Assembly: GCA_028554755.1 (NCBI GenBank)
Contig: JAPTOF010000008.1
Coordinates: 11,658,501-11,722,500, forward strand
DNA length: 64,000 bases
From: Cordia subcordata
Taxonomy: Eukaryota > Streptophyta > Magnoliopsida > Boraginales > Cordiaceae
Direction of reading: 5' to 3'
Every line of letters starts with the position of its first letter. The first letter of the stretch is position 1. The notes under the pieces were generated by a model that worked only from the letters and a program-made list of their open reading frames with translations, searched no databases and was not told where the DNA came from. Shown piece by piece: positions 37,331 to 49,084 of this stretch. The position numbers and the translations under genes are program-made.

Positions 37331-40300
37331 TCATGAGATCATAGTTCTTGAAGTAAGTTTATCTCCAAGCAATGTGACCTTCCAGCAATCAACTTGAAGC
37401 ATAAAAACGGAAGGCTTTTTCGGCACAACTACAATATATGTAAGAAACAAAATCAGATAAAACAACCAAAGGAAAAGTGCAGAAGAACAAATTCAACTCT
37501 TCAGATGATGATGATGATTGGAGGAAAGGGTGAACAACTGAATTTATATGGCCAAATAGATGTTGCTTAGAACACTTGGGGCCTGTTGGATTGGTTTTTT
37601 CTTTTTTTCATAGAAAAACACTTTGTTCCTAAAAAAATCACATTTTTTGGCAATAACTATTTGGATTACATTTCAAAAACAACTTCAAACTTTGAAAAAG
37701 CTCAATTTCAACTTTTCTCCAGAACCCAGAATTTTTGTTTATCAGAAAAGTACTTTTTCAAAAGTTCAGGAAAAAAAAATGCTTTAAAAAAAAAAAAACT
37801 AATCCAAATGACCCCAATGGCCCAATAACAAATTAGATTCAAGCATTACATGAACAATTGAACTATATGGGAGAATCGCACACTATCTAGCTCTAATTTT
37901 CTCCCACACTATCTAGCTCTAATTTTATTTTCCTCGACAGCTCACCAGAAGTTTGTGAGTTTCTTGAGTTACTTGTAACCAAATTTTTGTGTGCGATTTT
38001 GTGGCATCTCCAGATGTCAATACCATGCGTATTGTTAATGCACCAATACCAGCATCAATGCAACTCTAATTTCCCATTATTTATGTTTGTCTATCTGTGC
38101 TCATTACAACATCTCTCTGACCTACTGACAGCTTTGTGGCAAGATTCTAATTAATTTTTTATGTTGCTCCATATCACGTAGATGTTCCTTATATTCGTGA
38201 ATCTTAAAGTCATGAAAAGAATTAAGAATAACATTGCGAATCTACTTGATTCGACAAGGAAATAGTCATGGAAAATTGGCATGCTTAACTCCACCCTGAT
38301 TTTTAGCATATTCAGGCAGCAAGGACACTTGATAAAACTAACGCACCATAACATGATAAACTTGACACAAGTTATAAGAAGAAGAAGGCTTTCTAGTAAG
38401 AATATAAACCAAAAAATACAAAGATACGGAACAGGTAAATGTGTTACCTCGGAACATATTATCTTGTGTAATTATTCCAAATGTCTCAGCAGTTTCACGA
38501 ATCATTAGACCGCTAACTCCATTTAAGGCAGCTATTTTGCACTGAACAACTGCAAGTAAGACAATAACTAAGGAATATATCCCGGAAAGAACAAAAGCAA
38601 GGGGTTGAGGAGAAGATTTAGGATGGCTACAAAATTTTTCCACGTTTTTACAAGTTATGAGGATAACTGATCAATCCACTAGTTCAAGGTGGTTCCAAGA
38701 GCAGATATGGGCATGATAATATAAAACTACATGTAGCTGGTTCAATTTTAGCAAGAGCATCTAAAAACAAGACCTAAGGAGACAAAGGATCAACTTATCC
38801 AGCACTATGGCTACTCTTCAAAGATAGACACTGTCCACCTTGTTAGGCGATTATCTTTCAGATTCCCAATGCTAGACCTACCAACTGAAGCTTTACCAAT
38901 CAACATAATTGACAATGATAACTCAGGCCAGGAAGCTACACTAAGGCCTTAATAAGGTTCCAGGTTGAGAGTGTTAATGAAGGATTGAGTGGTCCAAAAT
39001 ATTGGGGTCTAATGAAATTAGAGAGAGAGAAATATCTATATCTCATTCATTACTTAACTGACTTGAGTACATAAGACATGTATATATAGGTAGCTCCATA
39101 ACTAACTCCTAATTGCTCTTTGCTGTACACCTCACCACTCTGTTTACATATGTTACACTTACTTAGCTGTCATTCTATCTAGCTGACAGTTAATAGCAGT
39201 ACATAGAGAATCTTATAGAATTCCTATTCTATTTCCTTATCAGCCCCCCTCAAGCTGAGCCTGGGCTGTGACCATGGGAAGCTTGTGTTTAAGATAATCA
39301 AACTGATGCTGAGGAAGAGCTTTAGTAAAGAGATCTGCCACTTGCTACTGTGAAGAGATGTAGAATAGCTGCAGTGCCTTGGAGACCACTTGTTCCCTAA
39401 CAAAATGATAATCAATCTCAATATGTTTAGTTGTTGCATGAAAAACTGGATTAGATGCAAGAGCCATGGCTGAGATGTTATCACAATGTAAGACTGGTGT
39501 AGAAGAAGAAAGAGACAAATCCTTTAAGAGATAGGTCAGCCATCTGATTTCAGAGGCTAAATGAGTCATAGCTCTATACTCTGCTTCTGTGGAGGATCTT
39601 GCAACTGTATGTTGTTTCTTGGATGACCAAGAAATGATATTAAGACCTAAATAGATGACATAACTAGTTGTAGACTTTCCATCTGCAACATCAGAGGCCC
39701 AATCAGAGTCACTGAAAGCTTTCAACTGAAGTTCTCCTAATCTATATAGCAATCCTTGACCCAAAGTTCCCTTAATAAATCTTTGAACTCTTTTTAATGC
39801 TCCAAAATCTGCAAGAGTTGGATTATGCATTTTCTAACATAATGAATTTATTGCAAACTGAAGATCAGGTCTTGTCATTGTGATATATTGGAGAGCACCA
39901 ACTAGACTTCTAAACTACCTACCATTAGCATAAGGTGTGTGATTGTCTGCAGCCTTCAAAGTAGCTTTAGCCAGAGAAGGAGTATGAACAGAAGAATAGT
40001 CAGTCATTCCTGCTTGCTGTAAAATTTGCTCGGCATACTTGGTTTGATGAAGAATAAGCCCTGTAGGAGTATATTGAACCTCTATGCCTAAGAAATAGGA
40101 CAAAGCTCCAAGATCTTTCATGGCAAACTGAGTACTCATGATGTTAAGCAATTGTGAAATGTAGTCTGAGTTACTACCTGTGATGATAATATCATCCACA
40201 TATACTAGAAGTAAAGTAAAATCAGTAGATGATTTGTGAATGAATAATGAACTGTCTGCAGAGCTAGAATGAAAACCATGGCTGATCAAGAAGGTGGAAA

Positions 40301-43300
40301 ACTTGTAATACCAAGCCCTCGGAGCTTGTTTAAGGCCATATAATGACTTTTTGAGCCTGCAGACATGTTGAGGTTTTGTAGAATCTTCAAAACCTTGAGG
40401 TTTTGTAGAATCTTCAAAACCTTGAGGTTGAGTCATATATTCAAAACCTTGAGGTTGAGTCATATAGACTTCTTCTTCTAGTGTGCCAGGCAGAAAAGCA
40501 TTAGACACATCCATTTGCTTCACAGGCCAATTATAATGCAAAGCAAGACAGATGACTGTTCTTATAGTAGGACTTTTAACCACTGGACTGAAAGTCTCCT
40601 GGTAGTCAATGCCCTGTTTTTGGAGATAGCCTTTGGCTACCAATCTAGCCTTGTACCTAGCAATAGATCCATCTGCATGAGTTTTGATTTTAAAAACCCA
40701 TTTACAACCAATGGCTTGTCTCCCTGAAGGAAGAGGAACTAACTCCCAAGTTTCTTGTTCCTGTAGAGCTTTGTACACTTTTGTCATTGTTTGAACCCAA
40801 CATTGATATTTGGAAGCCTCCTTGTAACTGTTTGGTTTAGTAGTAGTAGGAACAGTAGTCAAACTATGAAGGTGATACAGTGGTGGTGGTAAGCAGCCTG
40901 TCTTTGACCTTGTGAGCATTGGATGATTAGATACAGGAGCTAGGCGTTGGAAAGGTGCAGAAGTGACAGGAGATGATGAAGATGAAGAGGCAGATGATTG
41001 AATTGAATTTGCTGCCTGATGATGGGAAATTTCTGCTTGATGAGGTGAAATTTCTATCTGATGAGGTACTGAAGTTGATAAGGAATGATGCATTTGAGAA
41101 GATGAAGAAGACGCTGATGAAATTGGATGTAAAAAGTGAGGGTAAAAACTGTGCAGAGAAATTTGTAGAAGCACCTGAAAACTGTGCAGAAGAACTTGAA
41201 GAAACTGAATTGGAAGATGAAGGAAAAGGTGAAAACTGAGGTGTATAGGAAGTGGCAGTATGCACAGTAGTAGAACTAGAAAGACTAAATTGTTTTATTG
41301 TGTTAGAAAGATCTGCAAATTTGGGATAAGGAAACACTTCCTCATTGAATCTAACATGTCTAGAGATGTAAATTCTGTGAGTCTCAAAATCTAAGCACTT
41401 GTAGCCTTTTGTTTGAGGGCAAAATCCTAGAAAAATACAGGGCTTGGACTTGAACTCTAGCTTGTTTTTGGTATAAGGTTTGAGCCATGGATAACACAGA
41501 CATCCAAAAGCCTTAAGATCTTGATAGTTTGGCTAAATGAAATATAGAAGCTCATAGGGTGACCTGTTATTAAGCACAGGTGTAGGTAGTCTATTAATCA
41601 AAAAATTTGCCATTGACAAAGCTTCAAGCCAGAAATGAGGTGGTAAATTGCTTTGATGTAACAATGTAAGTGTAGTTTCAATAAGATGTCTGTGTTTTCT
41701 TTCCATCCTGCCATTTTGCACAGGTGTATAAGGACAACTTGTTTGATGTAAAACTCCTATAGACTATAAGTAGGACTGAAAATTGTGGTTAATGAACTCA
41801 GTCCCATTATCAGTCCTTAATATTTTTAATGTGGCTTGAAATTGAGTGACAAGCATGGAATGAAAAGCAAGAAATATGGAAAAACCTTCAGTTTTATTCT
41901 TCATAGGATAAAGCCACACAAACCTAGTACAATCATCTAGAAAGGCTACATAGTACCTGTACCCTTTGTTAGAAGGTACAGGAGCAGGACCCCATACATC
42001 AACATGAATCAAATGATAAGGTACACCAGAAACGGATTCAGACAAAGGAAATGACAGTTTGTGTGATTTTGCTATTGGACATGACTCACACTGAATAGTA
42101 TTGGTAGGTAACCTAATATCTAAAATTTGAGACAACATGGTTGCAGTAGAGGAGAAGGGATGTCCAAGTCTTTCGTGCCACAAAGCCTCTGTTGGAGATG
42201 GCCCTTTGGAAACTTTGTTGGCAGTAAGAACTTGAGCACATATGTGAGTCTTGAGAGATCTGGAGTTGAAAGATGAAGAGATGGGAAGATAGTATAGACC
42301 TCCTTTACAGGGGGCCTTGTACAGTATGGAATGGTTGACATTGTCTAGAATTGCCACTTCCTTGGAATTGAAAGAGATTGTGCAATTGTTATCACGAGTC
42401 AATTTAGAAATAGAAAGAAGATTAGTTGATATATGAGGAACATATAGAATATCAGACAAAATTAAAGAGTTTCAAGCAGTGGAGAGTGTACCATCACCAA
42501 TGCTATGAATAGGCAAAGTCTGACCATTACCAACAGCTACTGACTCAGCTCCAGTGTAAGGTTGACATTTCTGCAATTGACTGGGATCATATGTAACATG
42601 AGTGTTTGCTCCTGAGTCCAAAACCCATTGCTGATCAGTATTAGTAGTGTTAAAAGTTTGTACAGTGTAAGCTTGCTTGCCTCCTGTAGGCTGTGGAGCA
42701 TAGTTAACTCCATCAAATATATGCCAACAATTAAGAGCCATATGATTTGGCTTTCCACAAATCTGACAATAGATCTTGTTTGTGTTAGCAGCAGTAGATT
42801 CTGGTTGACAAACAGTAGACTGGGAGCCTGAAGAAGAAACAGGTCCAGGAGTTTGACCTGGAGGCCTAACAAAACCACCTCTAGTATAGCCTCTACCAGT
42901 TCTTCCTCCTCTATTAGCAGGAGGACCTCTACCTCTAGCTTGACCACCCCTAGGCTGAGAGTTAGAGTACAGGGCAGTATGAAAATTTTGGCCAGAATTG
43001 TCAGTGATGGAAAGAGAATTCTCCATCTTCATATGAAGTTCCTCTGATATTAACAGAGAAGCCAACTCTGAGACAGTGATTTGTGTAGGCCTAACTCTAA
43101 TAGAAGCCCTAAATGAGTTATACTCAGGTGGTAAACCTCTTAAGATGTACATGACACAGTCCTCTTGAGAAACAATCTCATTTACACTAGTTAATCCATC
43201 TAGTATAGTCTTAACATGATCAAGATAAGCTTGCATAGTCATGGTTCCTTTAGACAAATTTAGTAATTGAACCTTCAATTGATAGACATGTGACCTGCTC

Positions 43301-46300
43301 AAAGAGCTGAATCTTTGATGAAGAGCATTCCACACTTCAGCTACTGTAAGAAGATGAAATACTTGAGAATGAACAGCAGGTGTCATAGTAGTAAAAAGAC
43401 AAGACCTAAGATAGTCATCCTGAACCATCCATTTGTCATATTCTGGATTAGAAATGAGATTACCATCTGCAGCTGCTATCTCCATTGGAGGACAAGGAAG
43501 CTTGCCAATTACATGATTAAGAAGCTTTGAAGCTTGAAGAACTCCTTGAACTTGTGATTTCCACATCACAAAATTAGTGTTATCTAGTTTGATATGAACT
43601 AGATTTCCTATATTTTGGATTAGCCTCTGCAATCCTGGAGAAATTTCTTCAGTAGCATCAACACGCAGCTGAGCAGCCATGGAAGAAGATGAAAAAACCT
43701 TGTCGGAGCTAAGATAGGATGATGAGCTAGGCTTTTGATTTGAAACAGAAATTTGGAAAACTGAACTGAGAGAGAATCGCCTAGATGAATGGATCCTTCG
43801 ACTTGATTTTGAAGAGAATCGAAAGCTTCTAGGTGGAGTTTTAATGGAGTTCTCCAATGGAGAAACCCTAGGAGGAGAGAGAAAGAAGATGAACGAAAAA
43901 AAAATCAGAACCAGGATTGATTCCTTGATTTGAATACCATAATGAAATTAGAGAGAGAGAAATATATGTATCTCATTCATTACTTAACTGACTTGAGTAC
44001 ATAAGACAAGTATACATAGGTAGCTCCATAACTAACTCCTAACTGCTCTTAGCTGTACACCTCACCACTCTGTTTACATACGTTACACTTACTTAGCTGT
44101 CATTCTATCTAGCTGACAGTTAATAGCAGTACATAGAGAATCTTCTAGAATTCTTATTCTATTTCCTTATCAGGGTCGTCTTCAAATAAGTGAGTAAACT
44201 GGAAGGGATCTATAATAGTTTTAATTAAGAACACAGCATCAAGAGCAGTTTAGCTCGTCACCTAGGATGAATGCACCATGTAGATCTGCATTGAGGAGAA
44301 ACTGAGCCAGTTGGTTCTTCCTGCAAAATAAAGCCACAAAGGTCATGACATTTTTGGGGTGGCCCCATCTGTGCCCCCTGGTGGGGGGGGGGGGGGATAG
44401 AGAGACGTTGAAGGTCGCATGGCTACGTAATTCTCCCATGGCAGTTAAGGATGATAGGAACCAACCCGACATTTTTCAGAAGTTGTGATATATAGCTTTT
44501 CCACATCTCCTGCATTACCTTAAACAATTCAAAGCTGCAACAAAAATGAAAGAAGAAATTTTAGAAAGAAAAGAATTCACATAGAGCAAAAAGCAAGTGA
44601 ATGATTCAATCTGCACTCTTTGATAATGGTCTTCTCTCTTCCAAAACACCAAAATTCAAAACAAGAAGAGAAAACATTTATTCTTCCATTTGCCCAAGTC
44701 CTCGTAGTGTTTTTGCGTAGATAGATGGCGTTGGAGGCCAAGTAACAAGGCCACATATCATAGCCTAAACATATTTAACATGAGAAGCATATTGGCTCAT
44801 TAAGAATCAAAACAAGGATGACACAACAAATATCATTAAAACATAAACCAATAACAGGATGGAAGACCTAAATCATCTATTTAACTATACCCACTACTTG
44901 TAAACATAAGCCCATGCCAGTATGGGAGAGAACCTACCATGGTAGGCAAGCACAACCAAGAGCAGTTATCCCAGCATTAATGCATTCACTTGAGGAGAAA
45001 GTCAAATGGCAACTGGTTGAATGAGCCAGGCTAAACAACTAAATAGTGCCCAATTATCTCTATTCCAGCATTCAAAAGTGTAACTTCATGGCTAAGAGAG
45101 TCCACTTTCTTATAATGACAATGCAATTGCAAGATCCTCACTTTGAGGAAAGAAAATATAAAAGGTGTCCAGTCGCTTCCCTTTCCCAAGAAAGTATTCA
45201 CCCCGAAATTATCATGCGCTGGCTCAATATAATTAGTAGGAAGAAGTATTTGTAGACACTAACTCAGACGCTGCATTTATCTATTAGCAAATCGTGAGAA
45301 ATAAAGAAAGAATTAGCCGATATATGATTAACAGGCACAGACTGTGACCCCATATCTATAGGGGGCAGATATCAAAAGACCATAGGATAGGCCCAAGAAC
45401 GAAGGTGCAGCTAAATATGAATTCAGAAGAAAGCTCTATTGAGCATCTTGTAAAGATCTCAATCTCTTAAAAATATGTGCATCCCAACAAGGGCAAGCAT
45501 GAAATAGGACTTGCTTTCCAGGAAATAGAATGAATGAGGGGATGGATGTGACAATGGGACATTTTGTCTACCTTGGATGACCCAAGGAGAGAAGCCAAAC
45601 CACAAGGAGTATTAACTTGAAAAAAACAATTTACCTTGATGTATAAGGATATAAAGAGAAAAAAAGAAAATAAGGCAAAATACATTTGATGATTGAAGGA
45701 GGAGCCATGAACTTACTTGTGAAACTCCTTAGGCAAATCAAATGATCCAAGTCTTTTATGTTGCTTCAGGGACATGTGCTTCTTAGATCGCTTTGCTCGG
45801 GTTTTTAGAGCTCGCAAACGAGCAGCTCCAGAAACACCACCTCCTTTTTGCACAAAATTCTCGAGCAGGATCCAATTGTCAATTTTTATACTCTTTGATC
45901 CTTGTACATACTTTTGTGCAGCATCACCATGTTGGAGAAATTCATGCAATACTTGATCAATTGTGTATTTTCTATCGGAGATCTGCAAGATTAAGAAGAT
46001 GTTAAGAGAGGGAAATTCTTGATATAATTGGCTCGGTGGTTATTTATATGTCAAGGAAAAATTACCTCAACACCTTCCAGCAGATTCTCGTTAATGGAAT
46101 GAGAAAGTTGATAATATGCAGGATTATTTGACTCTGTATCTGTAAGTTACAGTAGAGAGGTTCTTGTTGCATGAGACTGTTCCCAGATATACATAAATGA
46201 TTTATATCTTCAGTAACATATGACAGAATTTCTGCAAAATATAATGGGAAAAATTTTACCTTGTGCAGTAGTAAAACGCGAGAAAGACACATTTCCTATG

Positions 46301-47610
46301 GATAGACCAGAAGAAGTTCCAATCAGGCATATTCAGTAATAAATCAAATAGGATTTTGGTATCTGGTCATCGCAACAAAACACAACCTACTTCTGACCAC
46401 CCAAAAAAAAAAAAAAGGGTAGAGAACTTGCATAGACCAGCTTCATATGGCGAAACAATATTTGCCCATTAGTCAACAATTAACAGTAGAAATCATTGAT
46501 TCTGAAAAGCTGTAAGACCCACCAAATAGTTGAACAATCAAGAGATTAACTACCCTAGAAAATAAAACGAAAGCCAGAAAAGTTAGACATCCTCCTATGT
46601 CATCAAACATTCAACAATTACTTCATGGACCAATTATCATTGCACTGATAAGACACTGGTTTCAGCACAGTTAAATTACTCACTGTTTCCATTATGTAGG
46701 GTGCTTACAGTTAATCGTTCATTTCACATTTGAACCACTAAATTCCATGGGCCAATAGTTCAGTTTATTGTAAGAAGCATATTAAATGCCTGTTTGGTTT
46801 TCTTAAAAAAAAGTACTTCGTTGAAAAAGCACCTTTTTATTTGAACAAGTATTTGAATTGGTTTTCAAATAAAAGAGCTGAAACTCTTCAAAAAGCTGGA
46901 AGCCAGAAATTTGATTTTCTGAAAAGAACAATTTTTCCAAAAGTTTTACTAAAAAGCCGTTTAAAAGAAACAGTCAATCAGAAGAAGCCCCAATTCACTC
47001 TATTCTTGACCCTCTCAGTTTTTCATTGAACGAATCAAATTGTACTACAGCAGAACAGAAACTCAACGTAGAGCTTGGCTTTAATACCAAGAGCAATTTT
47101 GTCCCCTAAAATGTCTCAACAGTAGTGTTCCTTTCTAAAAGTATCTCTGTGAGTGCATAGACATGATATTCCACTTTTATCCTCTCATTGGAGTCCTATG
47201 TTCCATTTACTCCGCATTTCTTAGAATGATGGCAAAAATGTTGAAAACAACTAACTTAAGATTAGCAGAAGTCATTCACATTCAATTAGAAGGCTTCCAT
47301 ACTGATACTCCATGAGTTAAAATGGAATACCAGGAAAGAGGGGGGGAAGAGATGCATCTTATATGGCATCCTTGGAAATTCAAGTACTGTAGAGTAGCAT
47401 ACCTTTCCTTGATGGGGTGTTGGAGGGAGTTAGTGGTGAAACTACAGATGAAGATTTGATGTTATTAGCAACTTGATCCTTTCTGTCAAGTGGCCTTTTC
47501 TTGCTCTTCTCTTGTTGTTTGCGAACCTCAGCTTCTGCTTGCTTGAACCTTCGCTCTAATGCATCCAGAGTCCGTTTCTTTTGGTCTTCATTACTCATAC
47601 CCGTAGCCAT
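37331..47610 (-). CDS. POP4: RNase P/MRP protein subunit POP4 (Rpp29), 303 aa, eight exons
   Basis: Exons (minus): 47403-47610, 46260-46295, 46066-46139, 45717-45982, 44466-44534, 44262-44320, 38448-38549, 37331-37428. They total 912 nt in one continuous frame, with GT-AG at every junction. The product starts MATGMSNEDQKKRTLDALER. It continues through GSKSIKIDNWILLENFVQ, a basic KRSKKHMSLKQHKR segment and the Rpp29 core (QLAQFLLNADLHGAFIL, CKIAALNGVSGLMIRETAET). It ends VDCWKVTLLGDKLTSRTMIS. Rpp29 folds as an Sm-like barrel and binds the RNA of RNase P and RNase MRP, which mature tRNA and rRNA in the nucleus and nucleolus. Intron 6 (38550-44261) is 5.7 kb because a copia element sits in it. 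Introns 1 and 7 carry MITE-like inserts. The reading frame is intact. One conserved patch reads FKVMQEMW where relatives have P and H. Identification is confident; exon 5 is the least certain exon. Confidence 0.92.
37575..37815. repeat. Family-A MITE-like element in POP4 intron 7
   Basis: Starts GGGGCCTGTTGGATTGG and ends AATCCAAATGACCCC, so the ends are inverted repeats (GGGGCC.GTTGGATT / AATCCAAATG.CCCC). It has the family's AACTATTTGGATTACATTTC segment. The frame at 37586-37828 is this repeat. Confidence 0.65.
39010..39242 (-). repeat. 3' LTR of the copia element
   Basis: Reads TGATAAGG ... TTTCATTA on the minus strand. It contains CTACCTATATATACATG, a possible TATA box. It differs from the other LTR at nine positions counted by eye (about 96% identity). 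Confidence 0.9.
39250..39834 (-). pseudogene. copia RNase H region
   Basis: FSDSDWASDVADGKSTTSY, ISWSSKKQHTVARSSTEAEY and HIEIDYHFVREQV are the copia RNase H core with its Asp/Glu catalytic residues. A TAG at 39345 precedes QVADLFTKALPQ, the usual end of copia pol. The final stop abuts the polypurine tract. Confidence 0.9.
39835..41342 (-). pseudogene. copia reverse transcriptase region, frameshifted and with an internal 27-bp expansion
   Basis: A Ser-rich linker is followed by a frameshift near 41160. The RT domain then reads WELVPLPSGRQAIGCKWVFK, RYKARLVAKGYLQ, DYQETFSPVVK, LKKSLYGLKQAPRAWY and the catalytic YVDDIIITG. After the VYMTQPQGFE motif, a 27-bp unit is repeated (40368-40468), adding about 18 residues. 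A TAG at 39915 and another near 39834 interrupt the following region (SLVGALQYITMTRPDL). Confidence 0.9.
40368..40468 (-). repeat. 27-bp tandem units within copia RT
   Basis: Four units, each containing TTGAGGTT and TCAAAACC: two identical copies (40368-40394, 40395-40421) and two of a variant (40422-40448 and a partial copy from 40449). In protein they encode (Y/D)(M/S)T(Q/K)PQGFE repeats. Confidence 0.85.
41343..42471 (-). pseudogene. copia integrase region, interrupted by stops
   Basis: It continues the gag frame. Seen in order: LWHERLGHPF (GAG-pre-integrase), HVDVWGP, FLDDCTRFVWLYP and LRTDNGTEF of the integrase core. A stop follows at about 41764, then NGRMERKHRH, and a second stop at about 41530. 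After that come DLKAFGCLCYPWLKP and FLGFCPQTKGYKC, which belong to the C-terminal part. Both stops are TAG. Confidence 0.85.
42472..43857 (-). pseudogene. copia gag and protease region
   Basis: A 461-codon open segment. Residues about 60-290 are the UBN2-type gag domain (LDNTNFVMWKSQVQG, YLDHVKTILDGL, ISEELHMKME). A zinc knuckle follows (CQICGKPNHMALNCW), and then the aspartic-protease active site VLDSGANTHV. Gag probably initiates at the internal Met near 43681 (MAAQLRVD), where the similarity begins; the ATG at 43857 adds a Ser/Arg-rich leader. A TGA at 42472 stops the frame inside protease. The same frame resumes immediately after it. Confidence 0.9.
43940..44172 (-). repeat. 5' LTR of the copia element
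   Basis: Same ends as the 3' LTR. It lies 89 bp from POP4 exon 6. GGGTC follows at 44173-44177, matching the sequence before the other LTR. Confidence 0.9.
44383..44396. repeat. Poly-G run in POP4 intron 5
   Basis: Fourteen consecutive G on the plus strand, poly-C in the transcript. It lies about 63 nt upstream of the intron 5 acceptor. Confidence 0.9.
46790..46995. repeat. Family-A MITE-like element in POP4 intron 1
   Basis: Starts GCCTGTTTGGTTTTCTTAAA and ends AATCAGAAGAAGCCCC. Like its relatives it has GAACAAGTATTTGAATTGG and AAAGCTGGAAGCCAGAAA. Non-coding; the frame at 46841-47029 is this repeat. Confidence 0.55.
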
Positions 47611-49070
47611 GTTTTAGCCTACGACTTGCATTACGAAAGAGTATCAGGAACAACTAGGACCCAGTGATAACAAAGGCCATATTACATATAATGTACATAT
47701 GCATGTTTGTGCATATTTGTCCAGTATGTGTGTGCAAATTCTTTTTCAAATAGACCCACGCATCTCAACACACAGAGATGTCCACACACATACACTCTCA
47801 TCCTACACTACCACAGTTTAAACCCAAAACCATAACCCTACCCAACAGCCCAAATCACATATCCAAATTGTATGTACAACTACAGCCCCTGCCACCATCA
47901 TTGTAAGCTCAGTCCATCAAATATGAGTAAACTGTTAGAGCCACAAATCTCGGCACTATCACCCAAAATATTACGTGCATAGGAAGGGGGGAAAAAACTC
48001 ATTTGCACATGAACATGTTGGAGTAAGCTTTTAGAATAAATGGTCAATTATTGTTTTATTAGATAGTCCTCCACCTCAAATCAAGCCTGACCACTATTAT
48101 CCATTTACTACATGCATAGCTCAAAAGGAATCCCGGTATGTTAGAGAAATTGTGCAATTGAGTATATGTCAAATAACAACTCCAGCTTTTATAACAAATG
48201 ATGTCACACCGCAAAAAGTTTGCCAAGTTAAACCTACATACATGTCTGCCACAAGGCCAAAAGAGTCAATTCCTAAGTCTGCAAGGCTAAACCCACAGAT
48301 AACTCAGATCATTCTAAATAAAAGAAATCAGAGCGACTAGACCATCATATACATCAATAGTGTATACCACAAAGGAAAAATATGACATCACCTACATATA
48401 TATCATCCAAGTCTAACTTTGAAACTGGAATTATATCATAATCACTAGTCCTAGAATTATCAAATTATCAATGACTACCCCAAAATGAAACTCGAAGAGA
48501 TCCAACCTTTCATAAAATTATCTAATGGTCCAAAGCTCCCAAATGTTCGTGGTGGTCGACTATAATTACTCGTCAAAGTTTACCATTTATCATCTAAAGA
48601 AAAGTACATAAACTAACATAATGACCAAAACGAAGCTCTGTAAGTGACAGTCGCAAAAGAAACGCACTCAGGGCAAGACGTAAGGATTTGGAACTTAAGA
48701 GACACGACTTCAGGTAATTTCAGAGCTTATAGAAACTTAATACCAATGAGATGGAACCAGGATTCATAGGAAAGATACGTAGAGATATTGCACAGGATCA
48801 ACAAAAAAATGGTGTAAATGGCATGACAAAATGATACATATATCTAACGAGATGGAATCACGAGGTGGTGTAGTCACAACTCAAATGGATAGCTGAGCAC
48901 ACATAGGAAAAACAATACAAACATGAGGTAGAATAATTGAAAATCCAATGAAAGACCAATACATGATGGCAGACCAATGCATGATGGCACAAGATGAAGT
49001 ATGCAACAGAAGTTTAAACACGTCAATACAAAAATGGAATAGCTAAGAGCAAATTATAGTTCTAGATGCA
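47611..49070 (-). other. Region upstream of POP4
   Basis: AT-rich DNA before the POP4 start codon, without recognisable protein content. It may be leader and promoter, or a 5'-UTR intron reaching to the GC-rich patch at 49.6-49.9 kb. A small direct repeat (AGACCAATACATGATGGC / AGACCAATGCATGATGGC) occurs at about 48953-48987. Confidence 0.4.
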
Positions 49071-49084
49071 TGAATAAGCAGACA

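Larger units (their letters stand above)
39010..44172 (-). mobile_element. Ty1/copia LTR retrotransposon (5.16 kb, decayed) inside POP4 intron 6
   Basis: Two 233-bp LTRs (39010-39242 and 43940-44172) flank gag-pol in the order gag, protease, integrase, RT, RNase H on the minus strand, which is copia order. The insertion is flanked by GGGTC on both sides (39005-39009 and 44173-44177). The primer-binding site TGGTATTCAAATCAAGG abuts the 5' LTR and fits the initiator-Met tRNA type only over its first six bases. A polypurine tract (GAGGGGGGC on the minus strand, near 39243) abuts the 3' LTR. The short LTRs suggest a RE1/Ale-like lineage. The coding region has at least six in-frame stops and one frameshift, so the copy is non-autonomous. 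It lies in the same orientation as POP4. Confidence 0.95.

Noticed and set aside
38338..38643. 101-codon minus-strand frame as an independent gene
   Set aside because: It contains POP4 exon 7; the flanking residues are intronic.
44239..44472. 77-codon minus-strand frame as an independent small gene
   Set aside because: It is POP4 exon 6 plus read-through of flanking intron sequence.
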